Below are positions 36,201 through 45,039 of a DNA stretch of 64,000 nucleotides, one piece after another. The translations under genes were made by a program, and so were the position numbers. Source of the DNA: Ferruginibacter sp. (GTDB taxonomy: Bacteria > Bacteroidota > Bacteroidia > Chitinophagales > Chitinophagaceae); NCBI GenBank assembly GCA_028288705.1, contig JAQBNH010000002.1, positions 124,001 to 188,000 of the forward strand. Reading direction: 5' to 3'. The notes beneath the pieces were generated by a model that worked only from the letters and a program-made list of their open reading frames with translations, had not been told where the DNA came from and did no database searches. Every line of letters begins with the position of its first letter. Position 1 is the stretch's first letter.

Positions 36201-38116
36201 AAATTGTAAACACCTGATGCATTCACTGCGCGTGTTAACGTGCCCGTCATGTATGCCGTTGATGAGTATATGAGTATGGCATTGGGATTCGTGAGTGTCA
36301 GCGGGTTCGACGCCTGCAACACGCCGGCCGTCAGCAATAAATTGCCTGCGACTGTTCCGCCCATCCATTGAATCGTGCCCCCAGGCTTATTAATTTCGAG
36401 GCTGAATGGAATACTATACAGAATAGATGAGGGGCTGTTTGCAGTAAAAATTAATTTACCGGTACCGGTCAGGATATTTACATACGACGTGTTGAAACCC
36501 TGGAAGGTTCCGGTGCCTTTTACCTCGATATTGCCATCATTGCTGATGCCTGCAGCTGCGTCAAAACCTACAGGTAACATAATGGAAACGCCCGCCTGCA
36601 CCGTTAACCTCCCGGTCCTGTTGCTGGTTGTAATATTGGTTGGGTAATTTGATGCACCGGACGGGATGATCGCATGTTCGTTGCCGTTAGGAACAGAATT
36701 GCTCCAGTTTCCGGCATCCGTCCAGCTGCCATTCGCACTGTTGCCTGTCCAGGTTGTGGTAGGCGGAAGCTGTACGTTGCTGCCATCAAATTGCGCGAGG
36801 AAAAAATCAGACTGGTTGCTCCCCGGGCCTGCAGTTGGCGTGTAGGTATTGCTGCCGAATTTAACCGACGTAAAGAAATTTCCAGCCACCTGCACTTTGC
36901 CTCCGGGACCTGTTTCAAACTGCCGGAAAGAGCCGGGGTTAAATGCCAGGCCGGTGATCTGGAAACTGTTTGCCCAGATCACATGATCATCAGATCTGTC
37001 ATATTTTATCACTACGCCAAGGCCGGTTGTATTCACGCCGCTGGTGCTAAAAAAATAATTACCATAAAGGAGCGTGAAAGCAATTGTACTGGCGCCGGAT
37101 TCTTCAATACCATAGATGCCATCGGCCTTCACCCGAAACAATCCTTTGTAGGGAGAACTTAATAAATGCCTGGCCACCGTGCCTGAATTATTCAGTTCAA
37201 AATACCTGTCCCCGCCGGAACTGGACGTGGAATAGCCCTGGAACAACGCGCCAAAACCGCCGCCGATCTGGATATAACTTCTTCCTGCATCGTCCACTGT
37301 ATAGCTTAACTGTACCTGTACATTATCCATTGCCTGCACCCAACGGGCATTACCCGCGTTATCAAGCGAAACGAAATAACTGGTCAGCCTGGTCGGACTG
37401 AAATTTTGCGCGCCGATCGCCACAGCTCCGCCGGATACAGAGAAGGCTGTGAAATAAATATTTCCTGCGGCATCTGTAAAATCCTGGAATGTAGATCCCG
37501 AGTTTGACCCGATTCCTGTACAATTGAATGTCCAGAGAATATTACCCGTGCTATAATCTAATTTAAAAATATCTTTTGCCGTTTGTGTACTCGTCATCAC
37601 GAGGAGATTGCCATCGGGGCCAATATTGATGGCGTTGACTTCATATTGCGTGAGTACTTTGTTCCAGACGAGGTTGCCCGCGGCATCATATTTCAACAGT
37701 TCCGGGAAACCCCTGCCAATGCCGACATACACATTTCCTGACGCATCCACATTGATGCTTTGCCCGCGCTGGTGACTGGCCGTTGCAGCGATGCCATATC
37801 TTTTCAACCAGATAATATTTCCTGCTGAATTATACTTGGCGATAAATGCATCTTCGTCATAATTGGCCGCGCTGGTGCCGTCACCTGTCGTATTGATCGT
37901 GATCCCGCCAATCGTCAGCGAACCCATAAAGTATCCGGTAGTATACACATTGCCCGACGCATCATTGGCAATATCCAACACGTTTTTTCCGGGAGAATTT
38001 ACGGTGGTGCCGGTAATACCTGCCCAATCCCAGCCAGATCCGGATTGCGCAAAAAGAGGAAACTGGCTGCATAAAATAGCCGTTAGCAGTAGGGTCGTAC
38101 GGAGAATTTGTTTCAT
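33227..38116 (-). CDS. Large T9SS-exported protein with SBBP-type propeller and three WTG-NW modules
   Basis: A 1629-residue secreted protein. The signal peptide (MKQILRTTLLLTAILCSQFP, ending FAQ near residue 24) precedes an SBBP-type beta-propeller region with repeats of the form DASGNVYxxG (for example VDASGNVYVGIG). Three copies of a beta module follow near residues 455, 804 and 1135, each with W-T-G, then W-x-x-x-x-N-W, then a P-x-x-x-x-A and N-Y-P element. Each is trailed by a sector with YxFPVG or YNYPLG. The C-terminus (FVYPNPATGETVTLDLG...) is a T9SS type-A sorting domain, so it should be surface attached or released. A hairpin lies 12 bp upstream of the ATG. Function is unknown. Confidence 0.88.
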   Translation of the reverse strand: MKQILRTTLLLTAILCSQFPLFAQSGSGWDWAGITGTTVNSPGKNVLDIANDASGNVYTTGYFMGSLTIGGITINTTGDGTSAANYDEDAFIAKYNSAGNIIWLKRYGIAATASHQRGQSINVDASGNVYVGIGRGFPELLKYDAAGNLVWNKVLTQYEVNAINIGPDGNLLVMTSTQTAKDIFKLDYSTGNILWTFNCTGIGSNSGSTFQDFTDAAGNIYFTAFSVSGGAVAIGAQNFSPTRLTSYFVSLDNAGNARWVQAMDNVQVQLSYTVDDAGRSYIQIGGGFGALFQGYSTSSSGGDRYFELNNSGTVARHLLSSPYKGLFRVKADGIYGIEESGASTIAFTLLYGNYFFSTSGVNTTGLGVVIKYDRSDDHVIWANSFQITGLAFNPGSFRQFETGPGGKVQVAGNFFTSVKFGSNTYTPTAGPGSNQSDFFLAQFDGSNVQLPPTTTWTGNSANGSWTDAGNWSNSVPNGNEHAIIPSGASNYPTNITTSNRTGRLTVQAGVSIMLPVGFDAAAGISNDGNIEVKGTGTFQGFNTSYVNILTGTGKLIFTANSPSSILYSIPFSLEINKPGGTIQWMGGTVAGNLLLTAGVLQASNPLTLTNPNAILIYSSTAYMTGTLTRAVNASGVYNFPVGGFAQFNGGPTVYAPVTITLNNISGPQLISATFPGFSQTNGPAPNINLGSSTITTVLNSNQWYVTANAPLTSGTYNIAVQTNAYTNGVTDPARYVLIKRAVDTDPYGFYGSNQLATQTGGTNSSGVISNGLLNASLSGLTSFSTFAIGIASAAVPAGLTIGTSNWTGNNGVVWNDAANWDNGIPNSLVNAIIPAGRPNYPQTYVAADNARSLKNDAITTVRLPYTFLSNTGIINNGSIEVIGAASATFNGFGNSTNGYSPLSGTGKLLFTVNSPGIFSGTFNNSIEVDKLTANLFAQNVYIGGSLNVISGNLFTSYLGNQTFITMLNPAASVTATSTYPVQGVLTRTVSGTGNYNYPLGETGGRFSPVTISTNGLAGTPRITAQYASTIAGFAPFAPVDGDPVSALNAGQWTITPSAAGTGGTFNLAIEARGYTNSVTDVSRYVLLKGDGSSTWAKVDNALFTQSAGLISVAVNNLPALTAQTVYIIGIKGATTQWTGSAGNQSWTTSGNWSNGVPDFSFKAVFAAGSANYPINVTNSNTAAMLTIAQGVTLSLPQTMNIAQGIINNGTINVTGFSNFTGFAGNTTVSGTGNLAFTSAGPAGFSSSVTQLNNGLILNRAGNFAINTLTISGNLILTNGLMTGNLTMTDPAATLSYTGTGYIVGTLKRSVTGSGTYIFPVGMADRLTPLKMTLNNMAGVQNITTGFSSTIDGAAPNTTAVGVPVTQLLNAGIWTITPNNQPTSGGYTLTLEGRGYTNGVANPARYVILRRDASFYSWGYYGDNGLSTEVAGVVTATSGLTGFLRQYAIGIASSAVGVVLPLKVERFSAVKKETTVLLQWRTANEVNSDRMIVQHSTDGISWKPVATVLNNNSSDYQFVHINPAAAANYYRLQLIDKDGKFSYSDIRLVKMDKQAIAFVYPNPATGETVTLDLGKQPISLLSYVIADASGKVCKKGIISSAQQPLSIQGLATGIYFLKISDGTVLKIRRN

Positions 38117-38127
38117 CAGAGATTTTT

Positions 38128-38149
38128 GCCAAATGTCAATTTATTTGGC
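38128..38149 (-). promoter_or_regulatory. Hairpin in the 5' leader of the 1629-residue protein gene
   Basis: GCCAAAT (38128-38134) and ATTTGGC (38143-38149) are perfect 7-base arms with an 8-base loop, ending 12 bp before the ATG at 38116. It could affect ribosome access; this is inference from position alone. Confidence 0.35.
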
Positions 38150-38294
38150 CGCTATACGCATACCCATTGGTGGGTATTTATGCGTTCTGGAACAATGATC
38201 TCAAAAATGGTCCCGCAAATCGTTAAGACACTGAGCCCGTTCAGGAGATCCCGCTTTGCAGTGTCGCCAATTGTTGCCGGAGGTTGAACAGGCG

Positions 38295-38639
38295 TTAAGT
38301 TGACTTCAAAAAATCGCCATCGATGATCAGCAGTTTTACGCCATTTTCTGAAATGGACCGGTGTGAGCTGAGGTCATCGGATACAACATAGGTCATCCCG
38401 GCCGATAATAAAAATTGTTCGCCTGTGTCCAGTTCACTGCTGAAAGAACCTTCCAGACAGTGAACAATATGACCTTTTGTGCACCAATGATCCGCGAGGT
38501 AATCATGGCTGTATGTTACCAGGCGGATTCGCAGTCCGCCATATTGAACTGTTTGCCAGGTGGCCGTTCCGGTCTCACCGTTGTAGAGCACTTTTTCAAT
38601 GGCTGTCCAGTCGATGGTTTGAAAAGGAATATTCATCAT
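38295..38639 (-). CDS. DHCW-motif cupin-fold protein
   Basis: A 114-residue single-domain cupin. The segment LADHWCTKGHIVHCLEGSF (48-66) contains the DHWC motif and a first-cupin His pair; FLLSAGMTYVVSDDLSSHRS gives the second motif. The small size and sequence match proteins annotated as DHCW-motif cupin-fold proteins, whose function is not known. Two adjacent Met codons (38639 and 38636) are both possible starts. It lies alone between a T9SS gene and a GNAT gene, with 51 bp to the latter. Confidence 0.78.
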   Translation of the reverse strand: MMNIPFQTIDWTAIEKVLYNGETGTATWQTVQYGGLRIRLVTYSHDYLADHWCTKGHIVHCLEGSFSSELDTGEQFLLSAGMTYVVSDDLSSHRSISENGVKLLIIDGDFLKST

Positions 38640-38690
38640 GAGGTAAAATTAACAAGCGAAAATAAACTTATGGTAACTCTTTGCCGATAA

Positions 38691-39137
38691 TTAATGAGCA
38701 CGCAACGCTTTCCAGCGAGCATCCGTCATTTCAAACCGAATTTCTTTCGGGCCATTTGTACCGGCTTCTTTCCAGCCAGCAGCACGGTAGAATTTTTCCG
38801 CTCTTGTGTTATAGGCAGTACCCAACCACAGGGTCGTTTTCGTCTGGTTAAAATACCAGTTAAGCAACTGTTCATGCAATGCCTTACCAATACCTCTTCC
38901 CTCAAATTCAGGCAGGATAAACAGCGCCCAGACATTGTGATCCTGCAGGTCAACGATCGCAAACCCAACAACTTTTTCATCTATCGCGCATACCCAGCCA
39001 TTTCCTTTTTCGTTCATGAAGAGATCATAATCTTCGTCCCTGACAAGGCCGGGATCGGGCAGCATATTTTCTTTTACGGCATTCCTGATCTGCTGCATCC
39101 GGGAGATGTCTTCAACTATCGCTTCACGAATGATCAT
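38691..39137 (-). CDS. GNAT-family N-acetyltransferase
   Basis: A 148-residue acyl-CoA transferase. VGFAIVDLQDHNVWALFILP (57-76) is motif B of the GNAT fold, and EFEGRGIGKALHEQLL (77-92) is the pyrophosphate-binding loop (R/Q-G-x-G-K/A) that binds acetyl-CoA. AEKFYRAAGWKEAG is the usual C-terminal strand. Substrate is unknown; small stand-alone GNATs act on amino acids, antibiotics or proteins. The gene is separated by 472 bp from the next secreted-protein gene. Confidence 0.85.
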   Translation of the reverse strand: MIIREAIVEDISRMQQIRNAVKENMLPDPGLVRDEDYDLFMNEKGNGWVCAIDEKVVGFAIVDLQDHNVWALFILPEFEGRGIGKALHEQLLNWYFNQTKTTLWLGTAYNTRAEKFYRAAGWKEAGTNGPKEIRFEMTDARWKALRAH

Positions 39138-39609
39138 GGGGTTAATTTTTTTGGAGCAATAAAAGGTAAACGTTGTTTTCTGTTAACCCCATACTGGTGC
39201 GGCCAATTTGCTGACAAACCATCAGGACAACAAAGGGAAAATATAAATGATAAAGATGGCCGGCCAGGCTGAAGCGCCTTCCGAAAACCGGGAGTCGGTC
39301 AATCACAACAAGAAAAACTCAAGTAACCAATTGCCGAAACGTGATCCACTCACCCGGATTCTTTTTGTCCGCTTTTTTTTAATGTTTGTTTTAACGGACA
39401 CCTTCTAGACCCGTCGTTCTTACGAAAAATGGTGGGCATCCCTATGGCTACAACGGGAAAAAAGATTCCTGCAGGCGCAAATCTCCCCTTCTTTAATCGC
39501 TGAAATGTATTTCGAAAGATCCGAAACCTGTGGTGGTCTTCGTCTGTCCTTTTAACGATTACCATTCCATATAAAGTCATTTACGTAGCGCCAGCTGATT
39601 GTTTACAAG
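39138..39609. other. Intergenic stretch without a supported gene
   Basis: The longest frame (76 codons, 39350-39580, minus strand) has no start context and no recognisable protein features, so it is not called. A hairpin-like GGTTAA...TTAACC pair near 39140-39190 and a run of T near 39370 are the only structures noted. Confidence 0.45.
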
Positions 39610-42600
39610 TTACTTTGAACCACCTGAAAAACGCAGCGTCTGTACCTTTCCGTTAACATCTTCAACGGTTAAGATGAATGTGCCGTTGGATGCTAGCGGC
39701 AACAACTCCTGCTGCGCATTTCGGGAACGTATATCCCAGTTACCCGCTTGCAGCAATTGCCCCGAAACCGTGTACAGGCGATAGCTATAACGCCCCGTAG
39801 GCTGATTCAAAAACAAACAATAAACTGGTTTTCCTCCTGGGCCCTGCACAATTTGAATTCTGCTGTCGCGATCCCATTTCAGCGTTGATGATAAAGATGA
39901 ATCGCCATTTGCATAATGTACAACGATGCGGTAAAACTCCTGTGCGCCAGGCCCCTGATCTGTATAATTGCAAACGATGAACTGCCCGTTAGATGTTTGT
40001 TGATAATGGCCGGGAAGGTTGCTGAAATGCGTTCCGTCATGGCTGCGCAGCATCGTGAATCCCGCAATCGCGCTGCTGTTCGTAATCTGCCAGTTGAGTT
40101 CAGGATTGTTGTCGGCGGAACTGTTTATCGTAAATGACCGGATCGCTGGCCTGGCGATCAGTTTTTGCTCAAATACGATGCTGAATCTTTGCAATGCGGA
40201 TGAAAGCGGATCGGCTGTTACGTCAAATTCGACAGCCGTCTCTGCGCTTGCAGATAAAGTTGTTTTGGTCTGTAGAAAATGATCGACCAGCCATGCGGAT
40301 AAATTTGCAGGAATACCTTCAGGCTTCACAACAAATTTGTAGCGCTGCTGGCGGAGATTACTGATACCAAGTTTAAGGCTGTCGCCGGTTTGAAGTCCAC
40401 GGTTTGATACGTCTACTGCACGCTGCTCACCGGGCTGTACCAGGAAAACAGATTCGCCACTGTTCATCATTTTGCGCGCCACATATTTGCCCGCATCAGC
40501 AGCCACGTTTTCATCGTAGATCCAGGCTGTGCCATCCAGGGCCATGTTTTCCCGCTGCAGGATCAACCTGAATTCCTGCCTTTCACCGGTAAATCCGGGA
40601 ATGCTGTCGCGGCCGCGGAACACCATATTGTTATACCAGACTTTATTGTTTTCCCTGAACCGGATGGCACCCGTTGCAGGGCCGGGATTGTTGACAAAAA
40701 ATGCCTGCCCGGACTGGATGGAAGTATATGGCAATCCTGCTTCGTAGTAAGGTGTTGGAATAAGCGGTTTGTACCCAAGAATCTTGGAAAAAACCTGGTA
40801 GACTCCCACCCCGTAGTCGCCGGTTGCGGCGGGATCCCATAAATAAAAATTCGGTGGTACACCGCTAAGATCTCCATTGGTAACCAGCTTATCAAAATCG
40901 ATCGTTGACGCGTATGGGTTCCCGACAGAATTGAATCCGGCAGGCAATGCTAAACTTCCGCTTGCCGGGTAATCGCCGATGATCAGGTCGCCCCTGCTGC
41001 GCATCACCGTAACTGTTCCTGGAGTCGTCGCATTGGATGTTCTGTCGCCACGCACAAAAATGTAATAGCCTTTATCGCGCTGCGCGCCAATCAGGTTTGA
41101 TGTATTATTGATATTGACAAAACCACCGATAGCAGCTTCCCAAAACTTCATGGAATAACTCGGGCTGCTGAAATCGAAACCCGTGCCTGATGGTCCGCTG
41201 ATATTTGTTCCGAAACCGGTGATCGGCGCCTGGTCTTCCTGCCACGACTGCCGGATAGTTTGCGTGCCGGTAAGCGGTACCGTTAGGAGCTGCCATTTAC
41301 GCGGCGTCTGGATATATCTTTCTGCTACGAATTTCCCGCCGCTGTAGTTGATCGTAACATTGGCCAGCTCACGTACGTTCGCGGTGTTGGACGCGGAAGA
41401 ACGCAGGACAATGTCTTTGTTTAATTGTAACACGGATGCCGGCGAAAGAGAAAATTCCCGCTGCACGCGCAGTTCCGCATCGATCACCAACGCTACCGTG
41501 TTGATGTTTGAAAAATTATACAGGCTGAGCGGCTGCACGGCTTTGTAATACTGGGCCTGTGTGCCGTTGAAAATAATATCGCCATAATTATGAAAAAAAC
41601 TCACGGCAGCCAATGTGCTGAAATCTTCTGAGATCGTCAACGGCCCGATCGGTGGGGCTGTTTTCGTGCCCGTTCCGGAGAGCACCAGGTTGGCATAATT
41701 AGACAAACCCAGGCCCAGCGATGTACGGTTCGTAATGGTTTGATTAGCGCCATTGTATTCAATCGTACTTCCCGGAAAAAGTTGCATCAACGGGTCCGTT
41801 GCAGTGAATGTCCGCACGGCGCACGATGAACCCGAACTCGCTGCAAACCCGTTGGTATTTTTTACTTTAAAAACCGCGCCGCTCAGCACTTTAAAACTAC
41901 CACCGTTCAGCAGGAGAATGGATGTAGCCGTGCTGTTGTTGCCAACGTTCGTTCCTGAAATAATAATGTTGGCATAGGTCTGCCCCAGGCGAATGTCCTG
42001 TAGCGTAACGGCAGCGTTTCCTGCGAATTCTATGGTCGTCGTGCTGCCTAAACTATACGTACCTCCGGCATCCGGTTTTGTGCCGGTGCCATTGAGGATA
42101 TATTTTGCATTGTTGAGCATGGTGAGGTTGGCCGTATTAGAACCAAAAGTAAAACTGCCGGTATTTAAGATCGCATCGTCTTTGATCGTAATCGAGGTTA
42201 CCACTGCGTTTCCGCTCACCAGGCCTTTGTTCCCCGAACCTGAAAACACAACATGTTGATAGGGCACCGGTAAGGTTCCACCCTGTACAACCTGATCGCC
42301 CGAACGCCCGTATTCAATGGTAGATCCGGGATTGATTGTTGGTATAATTCCGGGAATCGCGGAAGATGCGCCCATAAATCCTTGTGCATCGCGGGTGATA
42401 AAAACACCGTCGATGCTCACCGTACCTCCCACGTTGTTGAGAATTTCTGATTCGCCTCCATTGTCAAAAACGGCATTGGCTGCCACAGAAAAAGCACCGC
42501 TCAAATTCACATGATCGGTACCATTCATTTGCACACGCCGGCTTCCGCCGATGGTGAATTTGCGCAGACTGATATTCCCTGCAGTAGGAATCAATACCGG

Positions 42601-44064
42601 TGTCGCGCCCGCGCCAATAATTTGCAGGTCGCTCGTATTGGTTCCTTCCAACGTGCCGCCGCTATTGGTGAGTAAAGCACCGTCCAACGTGAGGTCGCTA
42701 CCGGCACCAATGTTCAACGCGCCTGATGTTAATTGCAATGATCCAAACAATGTCCTCGTTAAGGCAGGTATCGTTACCAGCGCCGAACCCTTGTCAATGA
42801 TCAAATGACGAAAGCCGGAATGCCACTCGTTGGCAAGTGTATTTTTATTGGTAATTCCGGTATATAAAATGGTTGTATTCGTAGTGCTTGCCGAAAAGGT
42901 AAAAGCACCAACCGACAAGGATGCATCTTCCAGTTCAAAAGTTCCGTTTGCGTTAATACTGCAGCTATTATTGAGGGTTTTAGTGCCCGATCCGCTAAGT
43001 TTTAAATAGGTATATCCCGATCCCGGAATATTTTGCGAAGCGTTATCATAGAAATCAACAACGCCTTGCAAGCTCACAAAGCCGGGCAGTTTAAAACCAG
43101 TAGACTTTACTTTTAATAATCCGCCGGAATTCAACATCAGGTTAACCGATGCAGCGAACCCAACGTTATTTGACATCGCCTGGATATCCATTTCGGCGCC
43201 GTATTTAATCGTGGTGTTGCCGGTGTTTAAATTTCCATTGGCAAGGTTAACGGTTACCGAAGCACCGGGCTCTATTGTAAGAGAGGTCGCATTAATACCG
43301 CTGCCGCTCGTGCTTAAAATATGTAATGACCCTGCGACACTGATGTTTCCGATCTTTCCGGTTCCACTGCTACCCGTGCGTATAGAACAGGCTCCCCCCG
43401 ACTGTGTGAGACTGGACCCTGAAGCGATGATGATATTGTTGGGGCCGGTTCCATCACCCTGTATATCTTTCGCTGCATCGGTTTGGAGCGTGCCCTGTGC
43501 TATGTTGAGCAGCTCAGCGAAGCGAAGATTACCATCCGTTGTAACTACGCCAAAACTTTTATTGATCTCCAGCGTACCAAAAACAATACTGCCGGTTAGG
43601 TTATTCAATGCCTGGGAAGAAGTGCCGGAAAGTACCAGTTTAGCACCCGCGTTCCAGCCGCTGCTGAAACAGTTTCCTGTTCCAAAATCAATATCTCCTT
43701 TTACATTAAGTATGCCGCCGGAAACCGGAAAGGATAACCTGCAGGACGGATTGCCAAAAACCAGCTTACTGCAAACAGCCAGTGCATTATCAACGCTGAT
43801 ATTGTGATTCAAATTAATAGTAACTATGGAACTCGTTGCCGGAACCTGGCCGGGATTGTTGGAGCCGGTGCCTGCATCTTCCCAGGTTGAACCGCTATAT
43901 CGTTGCCACGAAGCAGGATTGCTCCAGTTTCCCGTCGCTTTGCTTTTAAAGTCACCGGTTGTTTGTGCCAGCAGCATTGCGGGTAACAGGAAAATCAGGA
44001 AGAACAAGATCGTTGAACCAGTGCCTGAATGTTTCGCTTTCGTACGGCCATATATTCGCTCCAT
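39610..44064 (-). CDS. Large secreted T9SS-type protein (1484 residues)
   Basis: Signal peptide (hydrophobic TILFFLIFLLPAMLL, cut near residue 33) followed by repetitive beta-rich sectors with many short repeats such as LNNSGGTLEGTNTSDLQ and YNGGANQTIT-like turns, typical of beta-helix or adhesin stalks. Near residue 925, TPRKWQLLTVP opens a module shared with the 1397-residue pair, including GFDFSSPSYSMKFW, GYYIFVRGDR and GNPYASTIDFD. The C-terminus (VYCLFLNQPTGRYSYRLYTV then ILTVEDVNGKVQTLRF) is a divergent T9SS-like sorting domain. The frame is intact. Likely a surface or released protein; binding partner unknown. Confidence 0.83.
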   Translation of the reverse strand: MERIYGRTKAKHSGTGSTILFFLIFLLPAMLLAQTTGDFKSKATGNWSNPASWQRYSGSTWEDAGTGSNNPGQVPATSSIVTINLNHNISVDNALAVCSKLVFGNPSCRLSFPVSGGILNVKGDIDFGTGNCFSSGWNAGAKLVLSGTSSQALNNLTGSIVFGTLEINKSFGVVTTDGNLRFAELLNIAQGTLQTDAAKDIQGDGTGPNNIIIASGSSLTQSGGACSIRTGSSGTGKIGNISVAGSLHILSTSGSGINATSLTIEPGASVTVNLANGNLNTGNTTIKYGAEMDIQAMSNNVGFAASVNLMLNSGGLLKVKSTGFKLPGFVSLQGVVDFYDNASQNIPGSGYTYLKLSGSGTKTLNNSCSINANGTFELEDASLSVGAFTFSASTTNTTILYTGITNKNTLANEWHSGFRHLIIDKGSALVTIPALTRTLFGSLQLTSGALNIGAGSDLTLDGALLTNSGGTLEGTNTSDLQIIGAGATPVLIPTAGNISLRKFTIGGSRRVQMNGTDHVNLSGAFSVAANAVFDNGGESEILNNVGGTVSIDGVFITRDAQGFMGASSAIPGIIPTINPGSTIEYGRSGDQVVQGGTLPVPYQHVVFSGSGNKGLVSGNAVVTSITIKDDAILNTGSFTFGSNTANLTMLNNAKYILNGTGTKPDAGGTYSLGSTTTIEFAGNAAVTLQDIRLGQTYANIIISGTNVGNNSTATSILLLNGGSFKVLSGAVFKVKNTNGFAASSGSSCAVRTFTATDPLMQLFPGSTIEYNGANQTITNRTSLGLGLSNYANLVLSGTGTKTAPPIGPLTISEDFSTLAAVSFFHNYGDIIFNGTQAQYYKAVQPLSLYNFSNINTVALVIDAELRVQREFSLSPASVLQLNKDIVLRSSASNTANVRELANVTINYSGGKFVAERYIQTPRKWQLLTVPLTGTQTIRQSWQEDQAPITGFGTNISGPSGTGFDFSSPSYSMKFWEAAIGGFVNINNTSNLIGAQRDKGYYIFVRGDRTSNATTPGTVTVMRSRGDLIIGDYPASGSLALPAGFNSVGNPYASTIDFDKLVTNGDLSGVPPNFYLWDPAATGDYGVGVYQVFSKILGYKPLIPTPYYEAGLPYTSIQSGQAFFVNNPGPATGAIRFRENNKVWYNNMVFRGRDSIPGFTGERQEFRLILQRENMALDGTAWIYDENVAADAGKYVARKMMNSGESVFLVQPGEQRAVDVSNRGLQTGDSLKLGISNLRQQRYKFVVKPEGIPANLSAWLVDHFLQTKTTLSASAETAVEFDVTADPLSSALQRFSIVFEQKLIARPAIRSFTINSSADNNPELNWQITNSSAIAGFTMLRSHDGTHFSNLPGHYQQTSNGQFIVCNYTDQGPGAQEFYRIVVHYANGDSSLSSTLKWDRDSRIQIVQGPGGKPVYCLFLNQPTGRYSYRLYTVSGQLLQAGNWDIRSRNAQQELLPLASNGTFILTVEDVNGKVQTLRFSGGSK

Positions 44065-44131
44065 AAACCACGTTTAAAATTGCAAAAAGAGAGATAATGG
44101 AGTTCGGAGACTTTACATAGGTGTGGCTAAG

Positions 44132-44139
44132 CAAAACTA
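44132..44139 (-). promoter_or_regulatory. Possible -7 box upstream of the 1484-residue protein gene
   Basis: The minus strand reads TAGTTTTG, matching TAnnTTTG, 67 bp before the start codon. No -33 TTTG is present at a 17-23 bp spacing, so this is weak. Confidence 0.3.
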
Positions 44140-44330
44140 AGCAGCCTGGCGCTGGAGGGAAACGGCTTTGCACTGCGAAATTACGGGAATATTCCCGGGT
44201 AAGCACGTCAAAACCAAAATATAGCCTTCACTTCACAAAAGTAAACATGCGCCGTCATAGCCAATGTGTTCCCTGATAACCCCCCCCATGCTTATAGCTT
44301 ATAACCGGGCAGTTGTATTACAAACAAATA

Positions 44331-44795
44331 TTATTTGGGTAAATCTTCTGCTCTGCGGAGGATCGCACGCATTTCTGCTATTTCCTTTTCCTGGCCTGCT
44401 ATAATTCTTTCTGAAAGAGCCTTCAACTCCGGGTCTTTGAGTTTTGCAGACTTGCTTACCATAATTGCAGAGGAATGATGTGGTATCATCGCCCTGACAT
44501 ATTGTTTATCGCCCACTCCTGTTTGATTTCGTAACCCTGCAAGAGCAAATACAAATATTAAGACTCCTCCGCAAATAATCGCTGTATTGAATTTTTTATT
44601 GGGGTACATCCTGCCCATCATCAACATCATCAGCACAGCCATCGCAGCCCCCATCAGTAACGACATATTCGTTCTGGTTGCAATGACAGACGAAGCGGTA
44701 TAAAGGCCGAATCCTTTTCCGGAAGACGTATAATCCATTAATGTGAGTTTAACCACAGCATTTATACTGAATTCAATGTAATTGCCGTAGTGCAA
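44331..44795 (-). CDS. DUF305 membrane protein
   Basis: A 154-residue protein with three hydrophobic stretches (about 46-62, 72-88, and a weaker one before residue 40) and a C-terminal DUF305 motif: YVRAMIPHHSSAIMVSKSA (His-His in MIPHHSSAI, about residues 102-120). DUF305 proteins are small, His-rich and often linked to copper or other metal stress in Bacteroidota; exact function is unsettled. The first 40 residues are less hydrophobic than usual, which could mean drift or another start. It lies immediately downstream, on the opposite strand, of a HAD gene fragment. Confidence 0.78.
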   Translation of the reverse strand: MHYGNYIEFSINAVVKLTLMDYTSSGKGFGLYTASSVIATRTNMSLLMGAAMAVLMMLMMGRMYPNKKFNTAIICGGVLIFVFALAGLRNQTGVGDKQYVRAMIPHHSSAIMVSKSAKLKDPELKALSERIIAGQEKEIAEMRAILRRAEDLPK

Positions 44796-44803
44796 AAACG
44801 CGA

Positions 44804-44944
44804 TCTATCGTAGTAGCTAATTACAGTCCGGAACTGGAAGAACTCAGAAAAAATAAAGCTGTGTACTTTTCACCATTGCCAATTGCACTGGGTGTGATGG
44901 ATGGCATTCAATATCACCTGTCGGCGTTAAAAGACAGCATGTAA
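44804..44944 (+). pseudogene. 3' fragment of a HAD-type sugar-phosphatase gene
   Basis: On the plus strand a 46-codon open run ends at the TAA 44942-44944 and encodes SIVVANYSPELEELRKNK, then YFSPLPIALGVMDGIQYHL. This matches the C-terminal end of HAD sucrose-phosphate-phosphatase-like proteins (V-V-x-N-Y-S-P-E-L-E-x-L-R, then Y-F and a G-x-x-x-G-I-x-Y-H helix). No start codon or upstream domain (D-x-D-x-T motif) is present. The rest of the gene is missing, and the DUF305 gene begins at 44795 on the other strand. It is best read as a relic left by a deletion. Confidence 0.6.
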
Positions 44945-45039
44945 AACAGGCCAAGTTTTTTCCAGCAGGCAAACAATATTGTCCGCATTGCAATCATGAT
45001 TCCGCAAAATTCTTCCCGGCGGCGCCGGTATATGCGACA

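Noticed and set aside
39350..39580. 76-codon frame on the minus strand
   Set aside because: Basic composition without domain features or start context; no support beyond being open.
44020..44330. An insertion-sequence scar near the HAD fragment
   Set aside because: No terminal inverted repeats, target duplications or transposase remnant could be seen.
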